The translations under genes were made by a program, and so were the position numbers. This document shows, piece after piece, positions 1 to 11,772 of a stretch of DNA of 64,000 bases. The first letter of the stretch is position 1. Each line of letters starts with the position of its first letter. The DNA lies in assembly GCA_004352715.1 (NCBI GenBank), contig SCFE01000101.1, forward strand, positions 344,527-408,526, in the 5' to 3' direction. The notes under the pieces are model-generated. The model ran no database searches. It saw nothing but the letters and a program-made list of their open reading frames with translations, and was not told the origin of the DNA. The DNA is from Hofstenia miamia (Eukaryota; Xenacoelomorpha; Acoela).

Positions 1-16
1 TATATATATATATATA

Positions 17-659
17 CAGGGTGTTGCAAAACCTACTAAACCCATATTCAAAATCTTGTACCTCGAAGCTAATGAAGCTATCATATTTTCACAACTATCA
101 CAGTATTTATCTACCTTTTGCTCATTATTAGTAAAATCTTCAATATGAAATAGATCTACAGTGCCAGAGCAGTGGTTTTTCAAAATAATGTAAAATGTTT
201 GCCTGACATGGGTACGAAATATGACAACATTTGTTAAAATATTTCCGATATTTTTTAAAAGTTACACAGATTGTAGCCTTGGTAGGAGAAGGTCGATCTG
301 GAAACTGTCTTCAAATAAAGCTTGAACATCTTGAATACTTCCACTTTGCAGAAACTTAGTCACCACGAAAACTCTTTGCTCTTTTGATAGCTGCATTCCT
401 TAGGTTTTAGAAGGATAAAAATGTATGAGTTTTTGATGCTGATGTATGGTTCTTATGCAACATTAAGTATCTAAAATTTTACAACATTATTTTGAAAAGC
501 CACTGCTCTGGCACTATAGATCAATTTCATTTGAAAATTTTACCAATAATGAGCGAAAGGTAGATAAATACAGTGATGATTGTGAAAATATGATAGCTTC
601 ATTAGTCTTCGAGATACAAGACTCTGAATCTGGGTTTCTTTTTTTTTCCAACACCGTGA
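17..659. mobile_element. Non-autonomous mariner/IS630-type element with long inverted repeats
   Basis: The left arm starts CAGGGTGTTGCAAAACC directly after a (TA)n run. The right arm, read on the minus strand, starts CACGGTGTTGG. The arms of about 190 bp (about 17-205 and 470-659) are clearly inverted copies, sharing blocks such as GCTATCATATTTTCACAA and TGCCAGAGCAGTGG, with scattered differences and small indels. The centre keeps only the 5' end of a transposase-like gene on the minus strand. The CAGGGTG end and insertion in TA fit the IS630/Tc1/mariner superfamily. The exact right end is uncertain by a few bases. Confidence 0.7.
236..396 (-). pseudogene. DUF4817-type helix-turn-helix fragment of a mariner-like transposase
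   Basis: Starting at an ATG at 396, the minus strand reads MQLSKEQRVFVVTKFL, then a segment with SIQDVQALFED. One frameshift later (near 308) it continues PDRPSPTKATI and KKYR. This matches the N-terminal DNA-binding helix-turn-helix (DUF4817) found in many arthropod and other invertebrate mariner-like transposases. The catalytic domain is absent. It lies between the two long inverted arms of the surrounding element, so it is a remnant of that element's parent and cannot make a working enzyme. Confidence 0.65.
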
Positions 660-1084
660 AAAAATAAAGTTTCTATGACAGCTCCTATAAGTGTCTCGTA
701 GTCTTTCTTTTAGAACATAATGAACATCATTTAGCAAATAAACTTTTCGAAGAACAAAATAATTGATCTTTAATTTACATAAAAAATAAATCACTTTAAA
801 ACCCTTTGAGGAAGTGCCACGGAAATTTAATATGGTTTGAAAAATACAAATAGTAGTTTGAGTGCTTTCAACAAAAGATTTCCACAACTCTATTATGCAT
901 CTAAATTGGTTATTTTAAGTGCTTCTTTATATTTATAGTTGCTTTTATTTTCATACAATTCTTAAAATTGATGAATTTTCAAAACACCAAGTCCCTTCAT
1001 AGCTTACCAATTCCAAGCATTTGATAATTGGCAAAACCATACATTATAAGAACCTAACAAAAAATATCATATAAAAAACCAGAA

Positions 1085-1392
1085 ATGGCAAAAAAGGTTT
1101 TTACAAAAAAACGTTTTAAACGTTCATAAAACGATGTTTTTTGCTGTTATACAGGCCTACCTCAATATACTAAAATTTTGTTGAAAACATATTGAATTAT
1201 GATAAACCTATCATCTTTCGTTTCATACGCGTAAACAAAACACAAATGTTACTATGTTTTTCTGTAGGAAATGGACTAAGCCCAAAAAAGTTCTATATAC
1301 ATTTGAAAAAAAACATTGCAAAAACAGTTGTTTTAAACTGTTTAAAATGTTTTAAACAGGTCCTATTTAAAACAGGCCAACTCTGCATAAAA
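1085..1392. repeat. Dispersed repeat rich in GTTTAAAC-like blocks, copy 1
   Basis: This segment is collinear with 50573-50938. Shared blocks in the same order include CGTTTTAAACG, TTTTTGCT followed by ACAGGCC, AAAGTTCTATATA followed by ATTTGAAAAAAAA, ACATTGCAAAAA and TTTAAACAGGTC. No terminal repeat or coding sequence was seen. It is probably an old unclassified interspersed repeat. Confidence 0.55.
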
Positions 1393-3831
1393 CATTTTTA
1401 TTTGAAACCACCGATCATTATAATTAGGGATATAGAAATGTTTGGAAAAGCAAAAATCCTATCATTATATGCTGGAATACTTTAGTATTGCCAGAAGAAA
1501 TATAATTGTTGGTTTAATTAACAGCGCTAGAAAGAGAAAGCAGCACAGAGTGCCTTGACATCAAAGAAATACCAATTATTAGGCCAAAATAAAGGTCACA
1601 TGGAAGAAAATATCAGTTTCTTTCAATGTGCAATATTCCTTGAGGACAGTCGGCTATACTTTGGTCTACGGTTCACACTGAAGATTGATTGACAGCTTTG
1701 AAAACCATTCTCGCAACACTATCTTATCACCAGTCAGACTTCACATACGCAGTTTTTAGGCAGAATTTCGCAGAAAACACTTCGCATAAAAAACGCAGGT
1801 TTAAGTGTGAAAATACAATACTGCAACTGTCAATACATTCTAAATTTACAGTGGAATCTAAAATTGAAATGTATCGAAGGACTTCTTCAAATGAACTCCA
1901 AGATATTGCTGTTGGGATTCTTGAGGGGAGGTCCTCAAATAAAATCGAACTGCATGGGAGACTCGATGATTTAGCAACTACTATTAACAATTTCAGAAAA
2001 TTTACCAGAACTTTACTAACTCTACATTGTATATACAATCTTCAAAAAAATCTCCAATCTCCACTCATTGAAAATGATCAGCATTATGAACCCTAATTTA
2101 CATACATTTTTCTAAAGCAATTTCTAATATTTACAGTAAGAAATACCAAAATTTATGCTTAAAATTAAAGGATACCCATTTGTGTGTAATATGAAATTAC
2201 ACTGAAATCACAAAGCACAAGCAAATCACTAGGTCGCATAATGTTTTAAAACATTCAAAAACAATCTTTAAAATCAGCAGTATTTGTTTACAATCCACAA
2301 TAGCAAATGGGAAACAATCTCCTGAAGCTGTTTACCAACATTTTATTTAACTTTTAGAAGTTGTTATCTTATCAAAATGTTTTTGTTCAAAGCAATACGT
2401 AAAATAGATATTTACTCATTCAATTAATATTAAAATAAGATGTATGGCACTAAATTTCATAAAAAATACGTAATAACAAATTTAAGGATTTTCATTATGG
2501 CCATTTTAAGCTAGCTATCCATAATGCCATACATTTTTTTCTACCATACCATATATATATATATATATACGGCATTTGTATAAAATATAAGTAGGCATTT
2601 GTACATTTTATATAATTGACATGCATATTCGGCATTTTGGCATTTGTGTAAAATAGAATATTATATTCGGTGAATGTAAAAGGATTAGAACTTCAGTTAC
2701 ATATTTGTTCAGTTACAAGTGCTGTAATAATCTAAGATAGAAGCTCTGACTGGAAACGGGATATTTTCATGATAATTTAAGAAATTATTTTATAGTAAAA
2801 CGCAACTTTGTGCAATCTTACGATGTAGCACCTACTTAACCGTTTTTCTTCATTATTTGGCATTTGTATTAAAGAATCATGTTGAATGAAGTCACACAGA
2901 TAACTATCGCAGTCACAAAACTCTGAATTTGATATTTTCTAACATAAGAGAACTTATTAAAAAAGCGAAAAGCTAATGCATTTATATACAAAATTTAATA
3001 CTATTTTATGTCACTATCATGTACATTTAACAAGTAATTAAAATCAAATGAAACAAATATAGTTATTTGATTAAAACAAACTAAAACCATAAATATTTTT
3101 CAGATGTATGATTTTGAAAGCAGCTAATATATTATATATATATATATATGTATAGTCGCTAAGTCAATTCTGGAATAGCTCATAAATGATAATTACAGTG
3201 AAATATGTATTTTCCACTGAAATAATTGACATATTTGGTAGTGCATTTTTTTGAAAGAAATGTAAGAACTTCAATGCAAATTTTTATTTTTTTTAAATAT
3301 TTCAATTTAAGTTTTTAGAATATCAAAGCATTAGCATACATATTTTTAAATTGATATGTGAAGACATCAGAGAGCACTACCACAACCCAATTCCGAAGAT
3401 AAAAATTTTCATTTGAAACTCAGTTTGACCTTAAAATCTAATGATTGATAACTTACTGAGATATTAAGGATTTCTCACGGCTTAAGAAATTACAAAAACT
3501 TAAAAAAACCAAAAATGAACCATAAAAATTGTAAAAACAAAAAATATAATTAGATTTAACATACTTAATAATAATTTCACAATTTTCATAGTAATGAAGC
3601 CAACTTAGAAAGGTTGGCCCATTTTCATGATTAAATATAGTCGTTGAGTAAATTCAATAAAACATAGAGTCGCTGAGTACATAAGGTCCAGAAATAATTA
3701 TATTTTTTACTAAGTTGCACGAATCGTGTTCTTACATTCCTAAAAATATTTCTTACATAAAAACTAAATTTGTTGAGCTCCTATTTCTCCTTAAACTGGA
3801 AGGAGTCGTTTAGTGCAGATATTTCAAAAAT

Positions 3832-3865
<34 letters not shown>

Positions 3866-4011
3866 NNNNNNNNNNNNNNNNNNNNNNNNNNNNNNNNNNN
3901 NNNNNNNNNNNNNNNNNNNNNNNNNNNNNNNNNNNNNNNNNNNNNNNNNNNNNNNNNNNNNNNNNNNNNNNNNNNNNNNNNNNNNNNNNNNNNNNNNNNN
4001 NNNNNNNNNNN
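3866..4011. other. Assembly gap (146 N) inside a poly(TA) tract
   Basis: Both edges of the gap are long (TA)n runs, so the gap is most likely unresolved microsatellite sequence. Confidence 0.95.
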
Positions 4012-4755
4012 ATATATATATATATATATATATATATATGCTAAAAATAAAAGTGGAATGTTTTGGAAAGTTATATAAATCCCATTATTAATGCGAAACA
4101 GCAATTAAAAATAGTTTTAAATCAGATCGGCATAAATGAATTAATATTGAAGGCCACATTATTTAATAGCCTGTATTCGAATAAAACGCACGTTGAAAAT
4201 GTCAAATTAATTTCAAATTCAATAGAAAAGTTGAACATCCACCGACAAGATCGATTAACTCAACAAGGATGCATATTGCAATTGCAAAACTTACAGAACA
4301 CCAAGTCTAGACATGCAGAGCACGATTTCACATTCTAAAGATCAAAAACTATTCCACTTATTTCAACAGAACAGGAGATGTACATAAATGAAATCACGGC
4401 ATTAAAAGCCGCTTAAATTAACGACAGATTCAGGCTACCGTTTTTAAAGCTATTAGCTATTTATCGAATGCAGCAATAACATAAATTTCAAGAATGCCAA
4501 TATAAAATCTTTAGGTAATCTAAAATTTCGAGACTTCCTAATACGGAAAATGTCCAAAGCTTATAGTTTGAATCAGACACAGCACAATCTAAAGCCCATA
4601 TAAAACAAATTTAGCGGTAAAGCGCGCAAACCTTAATAATTGAGCTATTCAAAAAGTGCAGGTTACGGAAGTTTTATATAAATCACACAAAATTTAGTAG
4701 AAACTGGTAAATTGTAGAAAAATTCAAACAATTTCCAGCTAAAGATATAGTGGTA

Positions 4756-4791
<36 letters not shown>

Positions 4792-4924
4792 NNNNNNNNN
4801 NNNNNNNNNNNNNNNNNNNNNNNNNNNNNNNNNNNNNNNNNNNNNNNNNNNNNNNNNNNNNNNNNNNNNNNNNNNNNNNNNNNNNNNNNNNNNNNNNNNN
4901 NNNNNNNNNNNNNNNNNNNNNNNN
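4792..4924. other. Assembly gap (133 N) inside a poly(TA) tract
   Basis: As with the previous gap, both flanks are (TA)n runs. Confidence 0.95.
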
Positions 4925-5922
4925 TATATATATATATATATATATATATATAATGGACTGGGGAAAACAAGAATTTAACAGATTAAACGCAGTTTAAATG
5001 TTTTGATAATTCAGGTGTATAGCAACTAAAGCAATGCGCGGTGCCGAAAATAACTCCCGTACACAAATTAAGGTATCATCACAGCACCGCAACCATTCGA
5101 CAATTTAGGGGTCAAAATTAATATATCCAAAATAAATGTTCTGTGAATAAGTTGTTTGTTAATAATTATACTCCGTTTCCATAAGAGATAATGTCGGTGC
5201 CATTACTCGCATGTCAATTATCCTCGTAATCCGGTAAACAATTTTAGGACTCCAACGGCAGAGGACGTCACAACGTGATAACTCCAATTTATAGCGAAAA
5301 TATCACAAAATGAATATGAATTCTGCACTTATTTTTTCAAAGATATTTTGTGAATACTTTCAGGAAATTACATAACGCACGCAAACAAAATATTGCAATT
5401 TATATAAAAAATATTATTCCGGTACTGAATACACACCGTTGTATCTCATTTTTATTTTTTGCGTAAGCATTTTTAATATAAATATAATGTACAAACGTTA
5501 TTCTACGCTTGCACAAAAACATGGAAGTGGAAATACAGGAACCTCACAAATTACATTATCAGGGTTTCCCCATCCAAAAATCAATCCAATCCACTATATT
5601 CATGTAAAAGTACAATAAAGAATGTATATCTTGTGCAACTTCAGGGTATCATAATAACATGCACCTGCAGATATCAACACATTATAGTTGGCAATCTTTT
5701 TATTGATTTAATTCGAAAAAAATTGAATGCGCATAATAAATTTTGTGCACTAAGACCTGAAAAATACTTTTCGCTCCGGTAAAGCGGGCAGTGTTATTAA
5801 GGTCCTGTTTCAGTCCAAAATTTGATTTTCAAAAGGTAGAGTGCATAAAACTAATTGTCAACATATTGTGAAATGAAATTCGCATGTTCAGAAGGTTATT
5901 ATAGCACAGAAAGCTATTTACA

Positions 5923-5957
<35 letters not shown>

Positions 5958-6793
5958 TCCGAAGATGCATTAGTTTTGTACTGGAAATAAGAATTGTAAC
6001 AAATTTCCGCGTGTATTAATTACAGTACCGAATTTCATAGTTTTTTTAATTCAGCCGAAGATTTAGTAAGTTTAAAGATTAAACAATTGTACATGATCTA
6101 TAATCGCAAAAATATATTTATCATTAAAATAATACTTTTCAAGCCTAATGTCTCAGACATGTAGAACAAAATAAAGTGTCAATTAAACATTGAAAAACGC
6201 ATTGCTGATAATATTGACTCAGGACAAACAATAATGTTTGCAAACGAGCAAGCTGCAATACGCAAAATAACTTTTAATGCAAAATAAATATTTTGTTTTA
6301 AACTTAAAAATGTAGAACTTTGAAATCAGAATTTAAAAAGCATTAGGCGCCCATTGAATTAATAGTGTTACAACAAAATCTATAAAATTGCATTGGCACG
6401 CACTATTTTTAAAATTGTAAAACATAAAATAACTTCGTATTTTGCGAACTTGTTTATATATTTAGAAGTCGTGAAATATCTTAAGGAATTATAGCTATGA
6501 ATTTATTGCGGAGATAAATATAAAACTATATTGAGAAATCAAAACCAAAAGTAGTGGTTCTCAATAAAAGCAGTACTCAATGAATTGACAATTTCAATAA
6601 GTCATCTTTTTAATAAATGAAAATGTTTCAACGCTCGTATTGAAAAAATGATTCCAGGAGCAATAAATACTAAAGGGCTTATTATTTACCAATAATTTTT
6701 AATTTGCTATAAATACATTTAAAGTTGCAGGATTTCGAAATAACAGCACAATATTCAATATTCAAACAATCGAGGTTAAATGAGGAAACCTAC

Positions 6794-7917
6794 CACTGTT
6801 TCTGCAGCAGAAGGAGGCCGACTATCTTCTGATTTAACTTTGCTAATTCCACAGCCAAAAACAAATCCACATAAAGAATGCGCATGAATCATTACAAACA
6901 TTGCATGAAGAAGCTCCTGCAAGGTCCACCTATCACTTTCGCATTCACACAAAGACTAAATATTTTTAGGAAAAAAATTAAATTAGGAACTTACACGAAT
7001 ATGAGAATCAGTAATATTCCAAGGGGTATGCGCAAGAAGTTTGTTAAGCAAAGTCAATTTCTGAATTTTATTTGGAGAAGAACTAAAACCTAATAGCCAA
7101 TTGTTGTCTTCAGCTTGCGAAGCTTGAAACACATTGCTATCTAATTCCACTAAATATTCACAATTTTGTTCAGCAGCGGCCTAAATAAGCAATAAAAATT
7201 GATTAAAATTGTGTTCTTACTATTATGGAGAGGTATTGGCAGTATGAGTTTTTAAGCGGCACAATCTCGGCACCTCCAAACAGTAAATACTCCTGAGCTG
7301 TCAAGTAATGTTCCAAATAGCGAGGATGATAAGTCATGATTTGAGTAACATTGTCGAGGCGAATATTTCTGTAATATCCATTTTGAAGAGAGACGAAAAA
7401 ATTGGATTTATCCACTAACTGAATCGGAATATTTGGAAATAACTAAATTACAAGATAAATATAAGAAATTAACGCATTTACTAACATCACGAATGGGAAT
7501 AAAATAGCTTAACTTTAAAATACTTCTAAGAAAACTAAAATTTTTAGAAAATAAAATTTCTATAAACTGCCCATAATCTGAAAGACATGATTTGTCGGTG
7601 AGAAGTACTGCCATGTGCAAAAATGTTCGGATTTCATTACAAAGAACACTCTTAAGATTCTCATCATGCTCTTCGCAACCTTCTAATGCATCTAATAAAT
7701 AATCTTTGATTACAATGAACTCTTCGATGTTGTACGGCGATTTAAGCTCCAAAACCTTTTGGATAGCCGCCATTAACAAGCACAAGTCATGCTTTTTTGA
7801 GAAAATCGAATAACATTGTCCTGTTATGCATTTTTCTAAATATTTTGAAAAATCCTTATTAAATTTAATGCATTGCTCTATAACCGTAAAATATTGTCGT
7901 AAAATACGTTTGTATAC
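6794..7917 (-). CDS. SESN: Sestrin, four internal exons (partial gene)
   Basis: Sestrins are stress-induced cytosolic proteins that bind GATOR2, inhibit mTORC1 in response to leucine and assist peroxiredoxin recycling. Exons on the minus strand are 7486-7917, 7221-7442, 6995-7180 and 6794-6955, all phase 0, with GT-AG introns of 43, 40 and 39 nt. Exon 2 carries RLDNVTQIMTYHPRYLEHYL (family: RxDNxxxVMxxHPxYL). The exon 2/3 join gives SIIAAAEQNCEYLVE (family IMAAARHQCSYLV). Exon 3 has KLLAHTPWNIT (family INKLLAHRPWLIT). Exon 4 has a helix ending CGFVFGCGI (family SFVFGCGI). The redox Cys and Tyr of the CxY motif are present. Exon 1 (144 codons) matches no part of Sestrin that I know. The C-terminal half and the true start are missing. 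Confidence 0.88.
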
Positions 7918-10529
7918 CTATATACAAAATATATAAAAATAAGCATTTTCTTTAGGAGCATGGTTAATATTAAAGTCTTTGATTAGGAATTATAATAACT
8001 CTTTTGAATAATGAAAGAAATTGCTGTTGAATATCAATAGACTGACTTATTTAAATATGAACTCAAATAATGAGTTACATATATCACCATTTGATTATTT
8101 GAATTTACAATTAAATATAAATTCTTCATACTATTATTGCCCACTTGCCATTTTTAATATGAATTGCTAGAGCTATTTTTCTCCCTGTTACTCAGTTTTC
8201 CTCTATTTGAAACTTAACATTCAAATTTGAATAAACTTTCTTGATTTTGATAATTAATATATTCTTTGAATGTAGATTTTGAAGTTTTAGCTTTAATAAA
8301 AATAAGAGAAAATACCTATGTATGGATTTAAATAATAACTTTCAGAATTATCAACTAGCAGATATTACATTTTCAATATTTACTGATTTGATGTAATTCC
8401 TTTTGTCTAAGGAATGAAGATATTCATTTAGAGAAGAAATGTTTATAAACACAACCATCAAAGGTTTCTAGATAAAACCTAACTTTTCAACTCTAGAACA
8501 GGTTTTTCAATGCTAAATTTTTAGCAAAAATGTCATTATGCCAGTCACAATTAAGGTAAGTGCAATATATAGTAAGGTAAGATTTGTGAGGGTACAATTA
8601 TTAATTTATCATTGCAAGCTGTTTTTGTTTCTAGCAAGAAGATGTTTTAGATGATTATTGCTAAAACTGACCTTTCTATATTAGTAGTAGCAAATAGCAG
8701 GATTTACATTGACCATTTATTTAGAAGCCAGTTGTGTTCATAGATTATTATTATTATCATTGCATTACTCTGATTATTGTATTGAGCAAAGTTTTCTCTC
8801 TTCTAAGATAAACTAGTTGAAAATATATTAATGCAAGAATATATAATAGATGAAAGTATTGGAATCCCTATTGAAAACTTTGCATTCATAGTGTAAAAAT
8901 AACACATTTTTCAGAAAATGTGGGTTTGAATTATTTTTGCTGTATCTTTGTGTTCTTAATTTTAGGATTTCATATTTTTGTAATATTTATTATTTCTAGA
9001 AATGACAGCTACAGTAATATTTTATAAACTCATGATTTGCTAATTCAAGGCATTCTAAATAAAGAATTTTCAAATAGAGGTGAATTGAATTCCTATTCCA
9101 GGAGGAACCATTTCACTATTGTTCACAATAAATATCCTAATGGTGGAAAATTTGAAATTAGGTTGCAAAACATTTGTAAAATGAATGAATTATTCATATA
9201 TTGAAAAAGTGGGCTGTAATTGGGAAATATTACTAATTCAGAACTTTATATGCAAGGCATTTTATAGCTTGGTGTAAAAAATCCAATTTGCAGTATTTAG
9301 GAATTCAGTTATTTTAATAATGATTTTGCAAAACTAATTTGCAGTCTGGAATTATTGTAATTCCAAGAATATCAAATTGTAACAAACATACTTTAAATGC
9401 ATTTAGCAATTTTTCTTTATAAGAAGGTGGTTATTGACTATTTATTATTAATTCAAAACCTTTAACAAATGGAGAAAATGTTCATTTATCTAAGCAATCT
9501 GCAGTGCAAAGGAGGAAAAAAATCAATAAAGTAAGTGTGCATTGGTTTAATTTATTCTTAGGTATTTGAAGTATAGAATATCACAAAATTCTTTCATTTT
9601 TTATTCCCTACAATCATTATGATAACTTTGAAACAAAATTAGATTTTTCACAAATAAAGAGTTACAAAAGATTGTTAGAAATGCTGAATATCCAAATAAT
9701 AACATTTAGATCTATATTTGTGTTATTTAGAGCTATATTCTGCATTTTCAATGTACATGAAACACTAGATTTTTAATGCAGAAAGTTATTGTTTATCATT
9801 AATTGGTTCATTTTAGTTTGATGTAGTTTTTACAATTATGCAAAAAAGTATTTTAAAAAAGCTTGGATATGTGTAAAATAGCAAATTCTTTGAATGGCAT
9901 TCATAAAATGACTTGTTACATCAAATGCTGGACAGTGGTGGAGTGAATTTTCAACCTCATATCCATTCATATTACTGTGAATTGCCAGGCCTTGATCTAA
10001 GTCATATTTATTCACTTTATTATTTATTAAGCTATTTGTATGTATATTATAATTGCCAATGTCACTGATATGGGATTGAGGGAATGCTAGCTACTGTAGA
10101 TTGGTATCTTTTAGTGGTATTTTCCTTTTACTGGAGGAAACAGCAATGTCAATGTGTGGCTAGTTTGACCTATAACCTACTGAGTTGAAATATTATTCAT
10201 TACATGTGTCAAATTATGCTAATTCAAGATGATGCCATGTATTTTCTAGGCTCAATTCTTTTCACTTCACCTAACCAGAAAATATATTTCAACTAGGCCT
10301 GGCTTATCTTGAAAATTTATATAAAAATATTGTGTTGTCAAAGATTTTTTTACATAATTCTTGCAATCATTTACTTACAATTTAAATATAAAACTATATT
10401 ATATTTGCTCATATATTATCACAACTTCTGTTTTTCCTACAATGAGGAAAACAGCATTTATTGTTCATGTTATTGTGGCCATATCTCAACTGAAGTTACA
10501 CACTAGTGTGATCAATTATTATCTACCAA
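7918..10529. other. Noncoding, A+T-rich; probable upstream intron or flank of Sestrin
   Basis: The minus-strand exon ending at 7917 begins after a good acceptor (TATATAG), so an upstream exon or 5' UTR should lie at higher coordinates. I saw no convincing coding sequence on either strand, and no structured repeat or RNA gene, in this stretch. Confidence 0.45.
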
Positions 10530-10925
10530 GCTTTCACTGAGTTAGCATGGATTTCAATGTAGAAATTCTATAGTTACTAATCTTATTACATACTTAGATA
10601 CTATCTACAAGAATATTGACAAGAGCATTCAATGTCAGTCCATATATTATGATTTAAGCAAAGTGTTTGTTAAAGTACCCCCTGCCCTTTTATTCTTAAA
10701 ATGAGCCAATTTTGGACTTAGTAAGGATCTGCTTAAACCTTGGGCCAGCTATTTATTAAATCAAGCTCAATGCATAAAAATTAATGGATGTATTTCAAGT
10801 CCTATCCTGCAGAGTGTTTCTCACTGTTGCAGATTATTGATCTATTATACCAGTCTGATATTTACTCACATTGACAACAGTATGTAATTATGTGATAACA
10901 CCAGTTTTTATTCATACATATTGGT
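10530..10925 (+). pseudogene. Relic reverse transcriptase of a Jockey/CR1-like LINE
   Basis: The plus strand reads YYDLSKVFVKVPPALLFLK, a stop, then ANFGLSKDLLKPWASYLLN and AQCIKINGCISSPI. This is the classic DFSKAFDKVPHxxLLxKL...GVPQGSVLGP region of non-LTR reverse transcriptases, with the first catalytic Asp region degraded. Upstream, RNSIVTNLITYLDTIYKNID matches the segment just before motif A. The frame has at least two stops and the GVPQG box is lost. It is a different family from the LINE at 17-20 kb, judging by the sequence between motifs. Confidence 0.7.
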
Positions 10926-11770
10926 ATGAATTATTCATTATGTTCTAGATTTAAGTAAACTTGTTTCAGTTTTATTTTGAATTTATTTCATTTTAAATTA
11001 TGATCTTCTAAATTACTTCCATACAGTTAAAGGGCACCTAGATGTGGTACAGCACCTCTAGCGTGTCCTTTACTTAAGCTAGGTATATGGTTAGAAGTTT
11101 TTGTTATTATGCATTTCTTTTGTTAACTAGATATGTTATTAATACTAACACCTAAATTGCATGAGGTGAGAAATGCACTGAGTTTAGGTTTTCAACTTAG
11201 CACATAAGTTTTGCTTACTGCAACCAAGATTATTAGGGCTACTGTTTTCCTTTTCTCTAATAGGGCACTAGTGTGGCATTGGTGAGAAATCAGAATGTGT
11301 TCCTACTATTTTATCTTATTGAGGATTTTGAGTTGATGTGTGGATTGATTGATGTTACAAAATTAACTGACGCCTCCTGTGAAATAATTATTATTTCCTA
11401 TGAATTTGGATCTAAAATTATGCATTAAATTAAGGGTAGTGGTCCAGCTGCTTAAGTGCATTGCTTATAAATGTGAAAAAAATGATAGGAAAGCTATAAT
11501 GGTAAAAATCTCTATTCTTAACCTAAAATCATCTTTTCAAAAACAGGATGCCTGCTCAAATAAATACAATGTTAGTGAGCAGCCTACACAAAGCCTGGTA
11601 ATTGGCTTTAGAAGCAATGCAAGCTACTCATAAGCATCAACATTTAGGTTTCAATCAGTAGTAATGATCAAACCTAATCAATACAAAATAACTACAAAGA
11701 AATTTACTTCAACAACTAGTACTATTCTTACACAATACTTATATTAGAAATATGCAAACAAATTTACATG
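10926..11770. other. Noncoding; may contain further decayed LINE sequence
   Basis: No feature was recognised. The stretch follows a relic reverse transcriptase and could be its 3' remainder, but no motif survives. A 77-codon frame at 11400-11633 matches nothing known to me. Confidence 0.3.
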
Positions 11771-11772
11771 TA

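Larger units (their letters stand above)
660..6793. other. Noncoding stretch with poly(TA) tracts, no recognised gene
   Basis: A+T-rich DNA between the left-edge element and the Sestrin exons. It contains a dispersed repeat (1085-1392), TA tracts near 2552, 3131, 3832, 4760 and 5924, and two N gaps. Two longer open frames, 1689-2096 (+) and 4063-4338 (+), match no family I recognise. The later exons of Sestrin should lie in this direction on the minus strand, but I could not find them here; they may be in a gap, be too diverged, or lie outside the window. Confidence 0.5.

Noticed and set aside
1689-2096. A 135-codon open frame on the plus strand as a gene
   Set aside because: An overlapping frame of 103 codons exists on the other strand, there is no motif or family match, and the composition is that of the surrounding noncoding DNA.
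3770-4104. Apparent proteins made of Tyr-Ile repeats and X
   Set aside because: They are translations of (TA)n and N runs. The same applies to frames across the gaps at 4792, 21933, 32913, 39125, 40908 and 58509.
4063-4338. A 91-codon open frame starting next to a TA tract
   Set aside because: It has a Gln/Asn/Leu-rich, coil-like composition but no recognisable family, splice context or neighbours. Left unassigned.
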